This document shows positions 51,141 to 59,922 of a stretch of DNA of 64,000 bases, piece by piece. The notes under the pieces were generated by a model that saw nothing but the letters and a program-made list of their open reading frames with translations, was not told the origin of the DNA and did no database searches. Within the stretch, counting starts at the first letter, position 1. Each line of letters opens with the position of its first letter. Location: contig CAJKHT010000001.1 of NCBI GenBank assembly GCA_905199755.1, positions 1 to 64,000 on the forward strand, in the 5' to 3' direction. Position numbers and translations under genes: made by a program. The DNA is from an uncultured Eubacteriales bacterium (GTDB lineage: Bacteria; Bacillota; Clostridia; UBA1381).

Positions 51141-52985
51141 TTATTTAGCCGGTGTTACTATAACCAAAGCACCGACAAACGCACCGTTTGAGATAGTACC
51201 CCTTACGTCAACAGTGTCGCCTTCCTTAACGTTGCTCATTTTCATTGTGCTGCCGTCCACACCTATAAACTTAGTGCTGTTTTCCTTGCAGAACACTGTG
51301 GTGGTTCCCGTATCGCCGTCACCCTGCACGGTAATAAATCCGTAAGATGCATTGATTGCCTTAACCACACCCGTAACGGCACCCGATGTTGTCTGTGTAG
51401 AAGATGCCGAAATTGCGGTAATTGCCTGACTTTCAACCGTAAGCGTTACGGAATCTCCGACTCTGAAATCATACAATGTTCCCTCTGAACCGTTAATCGT
51501 TATCTTTACGTCATTCGGAATTTCATAGTCCTTTTCCGTTCCGTTTACGCTTATCGTCATAGACGGCTGTGCCGAGATAGTGAGTGATTTTATTATACCG
51601 CTCACCTTTGAAGTCTTTGAAGTTGCCGATACCTTTATTATTTCACCGTACTCGATTGTGAGTGTAACCGTATCTCCGGCATAAATTGAGCTTAAGTCAG
51701 AATCAAGCGAGTTCTTTTTTACCGAAACCTTGCTGCTTATCGGATATGTTTGATTATCATATTCGGAATCCGCATGCGAAATAGTCATTGTAAGTGTCGG
51801 TTCTATGGAAATATCCTTTACAACAGCGCCCTGAACAGTCGTAGTCTTCTGCAAGCCCGTGATTACATTGACCTCTCCGTTGACAAGATTAAGCTCTATT
51901 GAATCATTTTTATTAAAGCTTCTTATGGTAGCTGAGGAACCGTCATATGTAATCGAAACATTTTCGGCACATTTATAATTAACCTGTGTTGACTGTCCGG
52001 CAGGAATAACAGCTATGGTTATGACACCGTTTGAACTGCTGTATCCCATGAATTTACCAGTTATTGTTTCATCCGGAACTTCCGAGAGCGTATCTACATA
52101 AATAAGCTTTTTGCCCGAATATGTGAATACCGCACTCATACCGACGGTAAGGTTTGACGGTATCATCTGTACCCCTACCGCGTTCATTACCGTATTATCG
52201 TCATAGCTTACCGTTTCAGCCTCGGCACCGTCTCTTTTTATGGTACACGTTTTAGCTTCGGTATCCACAGCAACCAGCTTCGCCGTAACGAATGAATAAT
52301 CCGCCGCATCAATTACCCTCTGCAGCATAACCGCTATCTGGCTTCTCAAAACGGAAGTCAGCGGCGAAAACTTATTGCCGTCCATGCCCTTTAAGATTTC
52401 CGCATCGGACGCATATTTTACGTAGCCTGCCGCTGCCTGCGGTATGGTATTCGCATCGGCATAATCAAGCTTTACATTTCCGGCTGCTGCCGCGGTCTTG
52501 TCTCCGCCCATTGCCTTTGTTATTATAATTGCCGCCTCATATCTTTTCATCGGCTTTGATTTTTCATCATCTTTTAAATATGTATCAAGGTCGGTCTTTT
52601 TGAGCACGCCTCTGTACATAAGATAAGCAATATCGTCCTGTCCCCATTTAAGACCGTATGAATCCACGGTTTCTCCGTACTGCTCCTTTGCCAGCTTCAT
52701 GATTTCCGCATTGAGCTTGCTGCTGCTTCCCATTGCTCTGGCAAACAAAGACAGACATTCCTGACGGGTTACTTCGTTATCCGGACGGTATGTATTATCC
52801 TCATATCCCGTGATATATCCCTCTTCATACATTTTCTGAATTTGTGCCGCACACCAGCTGTACTGTGCATCGGAAATATCATTAAATGAATATTTCGTAT
52901 TTGCAGCAAACGCCGGAACACATGCCGCAGCGGTCATTGCCGCACATACTGCCGCCGATGTAACGAGTTTTGTCAATCTATTCAT
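51141..52985 (-). CDS. S-layer homology (SLH) domain surface protein
   Basis: 614 residues. Signal peptide 1-27 (PAFA), then three SLH repeats over about 30-235: FNDISDAQYSWCAAQIQKMYEEGYITGYEDNTYRPDNEVTRQE in the first, a more diverged second, and SDAEILKGMDGNKFSPLTSVLRSQ in the third. SLH repeats bind pyruvylated secondary wall polymer. The rest (about 240-614) is a run of beta-rich modules, each with a V..GDTVTL or V.VGDSVTL-type element, resembling tandem OB-like or DUF5666-like domains. No enzyme motif. Divergent from the next SLH gene. Confidence 0.85.
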   Translation of the reverse strand: MNRLTKLVTSAAVCAAMTAAACVPAFAANTKYSFNDISDAQYSWCAAQIQKMYEEGYITGYEDNTYRPDNEVTRQECLSLFARAMGSSSKLNAEIMKLAKEQYGETVDSYGLKWGQDDIAYLMYRGVLKKTDLDTYLKDDEKSKPMKRYEAAIIITKAMGGDKTAAAAGNVKLDYADANTIPQAAAGYVKYASDAEILKGMDGNKFSPLTSVLRSQIAVMLQRVIDAADYSFVTAKLVAVDTEAKTCTIKRDGAEAETVSYDDNTVMNAVGVQMIPSNLTVGMSAVFTYSGKKLIYVDTLSEVPDETITGKFMGYSSSNGVITIAVIPAGQSTQVNYKCAENVSITYDGSSATIRSFNKNDSIELNLVNGEVNVITGLQKTTTVQGAVVKDISIEPTLTMTISHADSEYDNQTYPISSKVSVKKNSLDSDLSSIYAGDTVTLTIEYGEIIKVSATSKTSKVSGIIKSLTISAQPSMTISVNGTEKDYEIPNDVKITINGSEGTLYDFRVGDSVTLTVESQAITAISASSTQTTSGAVTGVVKAINASYGFITVQGDGDTGTTTVFCKENSTKFIGVDGSTMKMSNVKEGDTVDVRGTISNGAFVGALVIVTPAK

Positions 52986-53028
52986 TGTTTGTTCTCCCCT
53001 TTTTACTTATTCTAACTATAGCAAATCT

Positions 53029-53051
53029 ATCGTTATACATTATATAACGAT
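53029..53051. repeat. Perfect inverted repeat in the leader of the minus-strand SLH gene
   Basis: ATCGTTATA/TATAACGAT with a 5-bp centre, about 20 nt downstream of the -10 and 44 nt before the gene. Possible operator or mRNA-stabilising hairpin. Confidence 0.6.
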
Positions 53052-53070
53052 TTACACTTTTGTCGAATTA

Positions 53071-53099
53071 ATTATAGCATATATATACAAAAACTGCAA
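53071..53099 (-). promoter_or_regulatory. Promoter of the minus-strand SLH gene
   Basis: -35 TTGCAG (53094-53099), 17-bp spacer ending TGC, -10 TATAAT (53071-53076): extended -10. Confidence 0.8.
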
Positions 53100-53188
53100 C
53101 ACTTTTTACGTTTTTACCATATTTTTTAACGAAATTTACATAATAGTCACACTTTCGAAATCTTTTTGAAACTTCCAGAACTTACAGC

Positions 53189-53217
53189 TTGATTTTTCAT
53201 TCGGTTTCGTGTAGTAT
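53189..53217 (+). promoter_or_regulatory. Promoter of the plus-strand SLH gene
   Basis: -35 TTGATT (53189-53194), 17-bp spacer, -10 TAGTAT (53212-53217). The leader is about 127 nt and ends with a small GGGG-TTA-CCCC hairpin (53329-53339) beside GGGAGG. The rest of the 52986-53350 gap shows no gene. Confidence 0.5.
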
Positions 53218-53235
53218 ATAAAGCGTGGTCGGTGG

Positions 53236-53258
53236 TTGACATAAAACAGTTGACATAA
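53236..53258 (+). repeat. Short direct repeat TTGACATAA in the SLH leader
   Basis: Two copies of TTGACATAA (53236-53244 and 53250-53258), period 14. Neither has a -10 at the right distance, so they may be protein-binding sites rather than promoters. Confidence 0.4.
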
Positions 53259-53350
53259 TTCATCAAGCATCTGTCTCCTCAGCTGTTCGTCTTACCGCCG
53301 CACCTTGCAGGCTATATATAAAGGATAAGGGGTTACCCCGGGAGGTTTTT

Positions 53351-55918
53351 ATGAACAAACTTACAAAAAAGCTTTTGTGCTCCGCTGTTGCGGCAGGAAC
53401 TCTGCTTTCGGCAGTTCCGTCATTTGCGGCAATTCCCGCCGATGTTGAGGGTACAAGATTTGAAGAGCCGGTTCAGATTCTTTCCGCACTCGGAATAATG
53501 AACGGCGACGAAAACGGTAAATTCCGTCTTGATGACACAATAATCCGTTCAGAGGTTACAAAAATGGCAGTTCATGCAATGGGACTCGAAAGCGCTGCCG
53601 ATTCATCAAAGGGGCAGTCGAACTTCAGCGACGTTGCAGCAGACCACTGGGCGAACGGATATATAAACATCGCCACATCATTAAAGCTTATCGAAGGTGA
53701 CGGTGACGGCAAATTCAGACCGAATGATACCATAACCTACGCTGAAGCAATGGCAATTATGATACGTGCAACAGGCTACACGATTGCAGCGAACGACAAA
53801 GGAGGATACCCTAACGGCTATATGTCGGTAGGTACTTCAAATGGCTTTGCCAACAACGTAAAGTGCGGTCAGTCCGAGAAAATATCGCGCGGCAATGTTG
53901 CGTATCTCACCTCAAACGCTCTTGAAGTAAAGCTTATGGAGCAGAAAGGCTTCGGCACAAACTCATCATACGAAATAACAGAAAAAACATTATTAAAGGA
54001 TAATCTTAAGGTAACAAAGGAAGAAGGACAGATAACAGCGGTTGAAAAGGCATCTCTTGCAGGTTCTTCATCGCTGAACAAAGGTCAGGTAACACTCGGA
54101 AGCACCACTTATGACACACAGCTTAACATGAGCAATCTGCTCGGATATAACGTAACAGGCTATATCAAAGAAGCTTCCGTCGGAAATGATGAGCTTATAC
54201 TTGCATTGCCTATAGCAAACAAGAATACCTCGGTTAAAATCGACTCGGAGGCATTTTCAAAGCTGACAGAGAAAAACGGCAATAATGCAATCGTATACTT
54301 TACCGATACAAACAACTCGAAAACCGCTACAGTTGAACTGGCAAAAGAGCCGATTATGATATATAACGGCAAATATGAAAAGTTTGACTTAAAGCAGCTC
54401 GACATGAGTGACGAAAACGGTCATCTTACTCTGCTTGATGCCGACAAAGACGGCAAGTATGAAATTGTATTCGTAACAAAGTATGATAATATCGTAGTTG
54501 AGGAAGTAACAGGCTCAAATAAGATTTCGGATAAATACGGAAATGCAGCTCTGAAGCTTGACGATGATGTTGACTATACGCTTACAATGGGCTACAATGA
54601 GATTGCTGTTTCCGACCTTAAGGAATACGACGTTCTGTCTGTGGCAAAAAGCCTTGACGGAGAGCTTTATACGATTACCGTAACAAGAAACCCCATTGAC
54701 GGCAAGGTTACGGCAGTTGACGATACAGGCGTGTATATCGCGGACAATCATTATAAAATCGCGAAAAACTATACAGAATCCGTAAACATCGGTCTTGAGG
54801 GAACTTTCTATCTTGATGCGGAGGGTAAAATAGCCGCTGTCGACACAACAAAGAGATTAAGCTCAAACTATGCTTACCTTATAAGAGCATACACCAATAC
54901 AAACACAGATGAAGCTACAATGTTCAGATTATTCACAAAAGAAGGAAAAGAAGTAACGGTTGAAGCGAACGAAAAGATAAAGTTTAACGGAAAGAGTGGC
55001 GTTAAGGCAAAGGATGCCGTTAAGTCACTCACAGGCGATGATTCGGCTACGGTACGCCGTCTTGTAACCTATTCCGTAAATTCATCGGGCAAGCTTACCG
55101 TTCTTGACACAGCAAAGGATAACACTTCAAACGGTGCAATCGACATTGAAAACTTTACGATGAATTATTCACTTAAGAATGCGCAGTATTCCGCAGCAAC
55201 ATCAAAGCTCGGAAATGTCAGAATAACAAATGATACTGTTATATTTGAAATCACCGAGGACAGCGCGGATTATTCAATTCGTCAGAAAGACGTATTTGAG
55301 GACGAGCAGAATTATGATGCCGAAATATACGATATGACAGAAAACTACACCGCAAAGGTAGTGGTTCTGACAAACTCGGCTGTAAAAGCAAATGCAGACT
55401 CTTCACTCGCTGTAGTTAAAAAGATTGTAAAAGCCACAAACTCAGAAGATGAAGAAACAGATATGCTCCAGGCATTGTCCGACGGCAAAGAGGTATCGGT
55501 ATTCGCGGAATCGGAAAACGTACTTGTAAAGGGCGACAGCAAAAAGCTTGAAGCAGGCGACCTTATCCAGTACCGCACAAACTCAAAGGGTGAAATAACA
55601 AGCATCAGAGTTCTCATGGATATACAGAACAAAGACACGGAAAGCTCGGCTGAACCCGTTGAAAACCTTAAAACAGTATACGGTAAGGTTACAAAGAAGT
55701 TTACAAACACAATCAACGTAACGGTAAACGACGGCGGTATTGTAAACTATGAGCTTCCCGAAAATGTTAAGGTATATGAGGTTGATACAACAATCTCAAA
55801 GAATAACATTAACACAGCATCGGTAAAGGATATCCAGAATTACGATGCGGATGACAACAACAGAGTGTTTATTAAGCTTTATAAAGATGTTGTTCAAGAG
55901 GTTGTAATCATCAAATAA
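53351..55918 (+). CDS. Large S-layer homology (SLH) domain surface protein, candidate S-layer protein
   Basis: 855 residues. Signal peptide 1-26 (PSFA), then three SLH repeats: FEEPVQILSALGIMNGDENGKFRLDDTIIRSEVTK, FSDVAADHWANGYINIATSLKLIEGDGDGKFRPNDTITYAEA, and a third to about residue 205. The remaining 650 residues are lysine-, aspartate- and threonine-rich beta modules without enzymatic motifs. It is rich in preferred codons (AAG, GTA, ACA) and has a long leader and strong GGGAGG, as expected for an abundant surface protein. It could be the main S-layer subunit. A GC-rich terminator follows. Confidence 0.85.
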   Translation: MNKLTKKLLCSAVAAGTLLSAVPSFAAIPADVEGTRFEEPVQILSALGIMNGDENGKFRLDDTIIRSEVTKMAVHAMGLESAADSSKGQSNFSDVAADHWANGYINIATSLKLIEGDGDGKFRPNDTITYAEAMAIMIRATGYTIAANDKGGYPNGYMSVGTSNGFANNVKCGQSEKISRGNVAYLTSNALEVKLMEQKGFGTNSSYEITEKTLLKDNLKVTKEEGQITAVEKASLAGSSSLNKGQVTLGSTTYDTQLNMSNLLGYNVTGYIKEASVGNDELILALPIANKNTSVKIDSEAFSKLTEKNGNNAIVYFTDTNNSKTATVELAKEPIMIYNGKYEKFDLKQLDMSDENGHLTLLDADKDGKYEIVFVTKYDNIVVEEVTGSNKISDKYGNAALKLDDDVDYTLTMGYNEIAVSDLKEYDVLSVAKSLDGELYTITVTRNPIDGKVTAVDDTGVYIADNHYKIAKNYTESVNIGLEGTFYLDAEGKIAAVDTTKRLSSNYAYLIRAYTNTNTDEATMFRLFTKEGKEVTVEANEKIKFNGKSGVKAKDAVKSLTGDDSATVRRLVTYSVNSSGKLTVLDTAKDNTSNGAIDIENFTMNYSLKNAQYSAATSKLGNVRITNDTVIFEITEDSADYSIRQKDVFEDEQNYDAEIYDMTENYTAKVVVLTNSAVKANADSSLAVVKKIVKATNSEDEETDMLQALSDGKEVSVFAESENVLVKGDSKKLEAGDLIQYRTNSKGEITSIRVLMDIQNKDTESSAEPVENLKTVYGKVTKKFTNTINVTVNDGGIVNYELPENVKVYEVDTTISKNNINTASVKDIQNYDADDNNRVFIKLYKDVVQEVVIIK

Positions 55919-55970
55919 GCATCCGGAAAATCTATCATATCTTCTCACCTTTCACAATTACAATTAATAC

Positions 55971-55993
55971 GCGCCCCGAGTTTCTCGGGGCGC
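55971..55993. terminator. GC-rich hairpin between the SLH gene and uxaC
   Basis: GCGCCCCGAG/CTCGGGGCGC, loop TTT; an ACACTCTTTTATC tail on the plus strand. It lies between convergent genes. Confidence 0.8.
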
Positions 55994-56004
55994 ACACTCT
56001 TTTA

Positions 56005-57228
56005 TCAGAATTTAAAATATTCCTTTGCGTTTTTGTAGCAAACACCCTCGACTATTTCGCAAAGTGTTTCCTCGTCATAGGGGTACTCTCCCTCCTCTAC
56101 CCATTTGCCTATCAGATTACAGAAAATCCGTCTGAAATATTCATGGCGCGTATATGATACAAAGCTGCGTGAATCGGTGAGCATTCCAACAAAGCGCGAA
56201 AGCAGACCGAGATTTGCCAGTGCTTTCATCTGCTCCTCCATTCCGTCGCGGTTATCATTGAACCACCAGCCTGAGCCAAACTGGATTTTACCCGGTACGG
56301 GAGCTTTCTGGAAATTGCCGAGCATAGTACCCAGAACATAATTATCTTTCGGGTTGAGCGTATACAAAATTGTTTTTGGCAGGCTGTCTTTCATTTCCAG
56401 CTTATTAAGCAGCTTTGAAATTCCCTTTGCTATTTCAAAATCATTCACCGAGTCAAAGCCCGTATCCGCACCAAGCTTTTCAAACATTCTCATGTTGTTA
56501 TTGCGCATTGCACCTATGTGCAACTGCATAGTCCAGCCGCGCTTTGCGTATTCTTCACCGAGAAATACAAGCTTGTCGATAATATCATCATTTATTTCGT
56601 CAACCGCATGGTCGGACAGTCTGCATCCGTTTTCATTGAAATAATCCATACGCTCGGTTATATCATTGCCGATATTATCGAGGTCGGGACGAAACGCAGG
56701 TATAACCTTAACATCAAAATTCTTCAGCTGCTTGTGATATTTCAAATCGTCATACGGGTTATCGGTGGTGCATATTACCTCCACATTTGACATTTTTATA
56801 AGTCCCTGTGCCGAAAATTCATCTTTTTCAAGACATTCGTTCACACGTTCCCATATTTCCTCCGCTGTTTTTTCGCTGAGTGTTTCATCAATGCCGAAAT
56901 AACGTTTCAGTTCAAGGTGTGTCCAATGATACATCGGATTTCCGATCATAAGCGGAACAGTCTTTGCAAACAGCTTCCACTTTTCAAAATCATCGGCATT
57001 GCCTGTTATGTATTCCTCGTCTATTCCGTTTGAACGCATCAGCCGCCACTTGTAATGATCTCCTCCCAGGAACAAATCATATGCATTTTTAAATTTATAA
57101 TTTTCGGCAATTTTCTGCGGCGGAATATGACAATGATAATCAATTATAGGTAAATCCTTCGCGTAACTGTGATACAGTTTTTTTGCCGTTTCATTTTTCA
57201 GCATAAAATCATCATTAATAAAGCTCAT
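56005..57228 (-). CDS. uxaC: Uronate isomerase (glucuronate isomerase), compact form
   Basis: Converts galacturonate to tagaturonate and glucuronate to fructuronate. Motifs: metal ligands in PIIDYHCHIPPQKIAENYKF, NPMYHWTHLELKRYFGI, CTTDNPYDDL, QLHIGAMRNNNMRMFEKLG, FGSGWWFNDNRDGMEEQM, and LTDSRSFVSYTRHEYFRR. ATG at 57228 behind GGAGG. The product is 407 residues against about 470 for the Escherichia coli enzyme. Two segments are absent: about 34 residues after PAFRPD and about 30 between LSDHAVDEI and LVFLGEEYAKRGW. The active-site motifs remain. It follows the broken esterase by 66 nt in one transcript, a pectin/uronate theme. Confidence 0.94.
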   Translation of the reverse strand: MSFINDDFMLKNETAKKLYHSYAKDLPIIDYHCHIPPQKIAENYKFKNAYDLFLGGDHYKWRLMRSNGIDEEYITGNADDFEKWKLFAKTVPLMIGNPMYHWTHLELKRYFGIDETLSEKTAEEIWERVNECLEKDEFSAQGLIKMSNVEVICTTDNPYDDLKYHKQLKNFDVKVIPAFRPDLDNIGNDITERMDYFNENGCRLSDHAVDEINDDIIDKLVFLGEEYAKRGWTMQLHIGAMRNNNMRMFEKLGADTGFDSVNDFEIAKGISKLLNKLEMKDSLPKTILYTLNPKDNYVLGTMLGNFQKAPVPGKIQFGSGWWFNDNRDGMEEQMKALANLGLLSRFVGMLTDSRSFVSYTRHEYFRRIFCNLIGKWVEEGEYPYDEETLCEIVEGVCYKNAKEYFKF

Positions 57229-57294
57229 AATATTACCTCCATGTAAATTATAGCTTAATTGTAACATTAACAGCAGATATTGTCAATTGTTTTT

Positions 57295-58387
57295 TTACTT
57301 TAATTCAGTAGCCTCCGGTTCTGCAAAATCTCCGAGCAAATCACCGCTTGCTTTCAAAAGTTCTGTAATCGTCTTTGCAAGATACCTTGCTCCGTTTTCG
57401 TTGAAATGTGTCAGATCGCCGTTTGGGTGGCTTTGCAGATAATCCTGATTAACCGCAGCAATCTGTTCCTTTGTGCAATAGTATTGATTTCTTGACTTCT
57501 CAAGTCCGAGTTCTTCAAAATGCGCCCATGACTCGGCATTCAAGTCAAGCAGCGTAACCCCCGCTTCGGCAGCGACGGCTTTCATCGCCTCCGCGCGCTC
57601 CAGTACCGAATTTGCGGTATTCCAGCGTTCTGTGGGAGGAGTGATAAGCACAGCCTTTGCACCCTTTGACCATGTATCGGTTATATAATTTTTCAGATTT
57701 TCCTTGTATTCTTCAATGGTTGTGTAACGCTCAGCCACCGTTGACTTGTCGTTATGTCCCATGGAAATAAATACATAGTCATTTTCTGAAAGTGTTGCCA
57801 TTATTCCCGGTACGCCGTTGCAGCTGTCATTTTCCTCCCAGCGTCCCTCCGCGCGGAAAGTTTTGGTGCTTCTTCCCGCTTCCGCACAGTTATCGACCGT
57901 TAATTCCGTTTTCTCCGGGGGCATAAAATGTCATATAACAGCCCTTTATGTTCGGAGTACTCGAAAGCCCGAAGTAATATTCTCCCGACCTGTATGCGCC
58001 TGTTCCGAGGTCTATATCGTCATCCATTTTTAAATCATATTCAACAGTAAAATTCTCGCCGTCCGAAAACTGCGCCGCTTTTGCGGCATTAAGCGAAACA
58101 CCGTAAACTCTGCTCGCTGTATTGTCAAGCTCGGCAGTCTTACTTCTGACATGGAGATATTTGTTTTCGTTATCCCCGGCAACTTCAGCCGAAAAGGTTT
58201 CATCTTTAAAATCAACCGTAGTATAAGTCCAGCCTATACTGTCGCCTGCCGTTCCTGCCGAATAACTTTCAAAATTCTCACCCCATACCGCTGACTTTGC
58301 CTCGGCTTTGTGCTGCAAAAGCGGCATGCCCGATACCGTCACAGCCGCACTTACCGCAAAGGCAAAAAGTCTGTTAAAAAATTTCAT
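57295..58387 (-). pseudogene. Broken rhamnogalacturonan acetylesterase-like (CE12, SGNH) secreted protein
   Basis: Two overlapping frames form one decayed gene. The 5' part (58387-57890) has a signal peptide (1-30) and a jelly-roll/LamG-like carbohydrate domain (WGENFESYSAGT...MTFYAPGENG), then a stop. The 3' part (57924-57295), in another frame, carries CE12 blocks: DNCAEAGRSTKTFRAEGRW (block II), YVFISMGHND (block III) and the catalytic Asp-His region DLTHFNENGARYLAKTI (block V). Block I, the GDST stretch with the nucleophilic serine that should precede block II, is missing entirely, so an out-of-frame internal deletion near 57900-57925 explains both facts. The GDSIGW at about residue 50 belongs to the jelly-roll domain. 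A sequencing error alone would not restore activity. Promoter and RBS (AAGGAG) are intact. Confidence 0.85.
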
Positions 58388-58427
58388 GTCCGTTCACTCC
58401 TTATTTTTATGTAAAATTTACGCTTAT

Positions 58428-58457
58428 ATCTTAGCATTACGGCGCATTTAAAGTCAA
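58428..58457 (-). promoter_or_regulatory. Promoter of the broken esterase-uxaC transcript
   Basis: -35 TTGACT (58452-58457), 18-bp spacer, -10 TAAGAT (58428-58433). Confidence 0.5.
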
Positions 58458-58497
58458 CGGTCATTATTTCGGATATGAGGTTACTTATTTGGATAAT

Positions 58498-58538
58498 ACA
58501 AAAAACGCTTGAAACAGCAAAATTTCAAACGCTTTTTT
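58498..58538 (-). terminator. Terminator of nadBC-niaR
   Basis: Imperfect hairpin with TTGAAA/TTTCAA core and A/T-rich flanks containing CGC; T-runs on both strands. Confidence 0.6.
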
Positions 58539-58543
58539 GTGAT

Positions 58544-59056
58544 TTATTCATCATGTACAAGAAATTTCATTTTATCCAATGCATCTCTTATTTTATCGAG
58601 AGTACTTTCATCGGCTGCGGTAACTGTATGATAATGGTATTCCGAGGTGACTTTTTTTAGCGGACTCGAGCGTCCTGATTTCAGACTTTCGATATATTCC
58701 GATACATCTTCATCGGACGCAATGTTAAGAGCACCCTCTATTTTTCCGTAAATCCTGTGCCAGACAAATACATTTTTAACCACTCCGCCCAGCGAAACTA
58801 TGGTGCGCAATTCCTTTTCTATTTCATTATCGTCATGCACCACCTTAAACACACGTTCCGAGCGCGGCGGCATATTGACAATATAGCCGCGGTTTGTTGA
58901 AATGATGGCATATCCCTGTTCTTTCAGCTGCGATATATCCTTTACAATTATCTGGCGCGAAACGGACATTTTATCTGCCAAAGCTCCTCCCGATAACGGT
59001 ATGTCGCTTTCTGAAATAAGCTTTATAATTTTCCCGCGTCTTTCAGCTCCGTTCAA
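58544..59056 (-). CDS. niaR: NAD biosynthesis repressor NiaR (YrxA)
   Basis: Niacin-responsive repressor, 170 residues. N-terminal helix-turn-helix (HTH_11, about 3-55: ERRGKIIKLISESDIPLSGGALADKMSVSRQIIVKDI) and a C-terminal 3H domain with conserved histidines (VVHDD, VWHRIYG, SEYHYHTV), which bind metal and nicotinic acid in characterised members. TTG start with GGAG 9 nt upstream; a nearby ATG is out of frame. Third gene of nadB-nadC-niaR, so it regulates its own operon through the operator at 61264-61291. Confidence 0.93.
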   Translation of the reverse strand: MNGAERRGKIIKLISESDIPLSGGALADKMSVSRQIIVKDISQLKEQGYAIISTNRGYIVNMPPRSERVFKVVHDDNEIEKELRTIVSLGGVVKNVFVWHRIYGKIEGALNIASDEDVSEYIESLKSGRSSPLKKVTSEYHYHTVTAADESTLDKIRDALDKMKFLVHDE

Positions 59057-59070
59057 CTGGCATCTCTCCT

Positions 59071-59922
59071 TTAAACAGCATGTAAATTTTTAAGAGACAA
59101 ATCAAGTATCGGCGCACTGTGCGTAAGCGCTCCGCTCGATATATAATCAACTCCCAAATCAACAAGCTTTGGGGCATTTTCAAGCGTAACATTTCCGCTG
59201 CATTCGGTTTCGGCTCTGCCGCCTATATATTCGATTGCCTCGCGCATCATGTCATACGTCATATTGTCGAGCATTATAATATCCGCACCTGCCTCTACAG
59301 CCTCGCGAACCATATCCATATTTTCGACTTCAACCTCAATCTTTCTGACAAACGGTGCATATTCCTTTGCCATGTGCACCGCCTCCTTAACTCCTCCTGC
59401 TGCCGCGATATGATTATCCTTTAAAAGCACACCGTCGGACAGATTAAACCGATGATTATATCCTCCGCCTGCTTTGACCGCATACTTTTCAAATATACGC
59501 ATATTGGGAGTGGTTTTTCTGGTATCCAAAAGCTTTGTTTTACCGCCTTCAAGCATGCTTGCGATTTTTTTCGTATATGTAGCAATTCCGCTCATTCTCT
59601 GCAGATAATTGAGTGCCGTTCTTTCGCCGGATAAAAGCACACGTATATCACCTGTAACCTTGCCGACAAGCTCACCGCTTTTTACGGCATCACCGTCATT
59701 AAAATACAATTCCGTAACCGTATCGCCGTCAAGCAATTCAAATACGCGCTTAAACACCTGCAATCCCGCAATTATTCCGTCCTGCTTGCATATAAGCTCA
59801 ACCTCACCCTTGCAGTAATTCGGCATAACCGCATTTGTGGTTATATCCTCGCTTGTTATATCCTCCCTTAATGCCTGCATTATAAGCTCATCGGCATTCG
59901 CTTTCATGGTTATGCTGTTCAT
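59071..59922 (-). CDS. nadC: Nicotinate-nucleotide pyrophosphorylase (carboxylating)
   Basis: Quinolinate phosphoribosyltransferase: quinolinate plus PRPP to nicotinate mononucleotide. 283 residues. Motifs: REDITSEDITTNAV, GERTALNYLQRMSGIAT, LLDTRKTTPNMRIFEKYAVKAGGGYNHRFNLSDGVLLKDNHI and EVEVENMDMVREAVEAGADIIMLDNM. ATG with GGGAG upstream, 35 nt inside the 3' end of nadB. niaR follows at 14 nt. Confidence 0.97.
   Translation of the reverse strand: MNSITMKANADELIMQALREDITSEDITTNAVMPNYCKGEVELICKQDGIIAGLQVFKRVFELLDGDTVTELYFNDGDAVKSGELVGKVTGDIRVLLSGERTALNYLQRMSGIATYTKKIASMLEGGKTKLLDTRKTTPNMRIFEKYAVKAGGGYNHRFNLSDGVLLKDNHIAAAGGVKEAVHMAKEYAPFVRKIEVEVENMDMVREAVEAGADIIMLDNMTYDMMREAIEYIGGRAETECSGNVTLENAPKLVDLGVDYISSGALTHSAPILDLSLKNLHAV

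Noticed and set aside
58200..58260. GDSIGW in the broken esterase as the SGNH block I
   Set aside because: It lies in the N-terminal jelly-roll domain, about 100 residues before the place where block I should sit and without the usual following motif.
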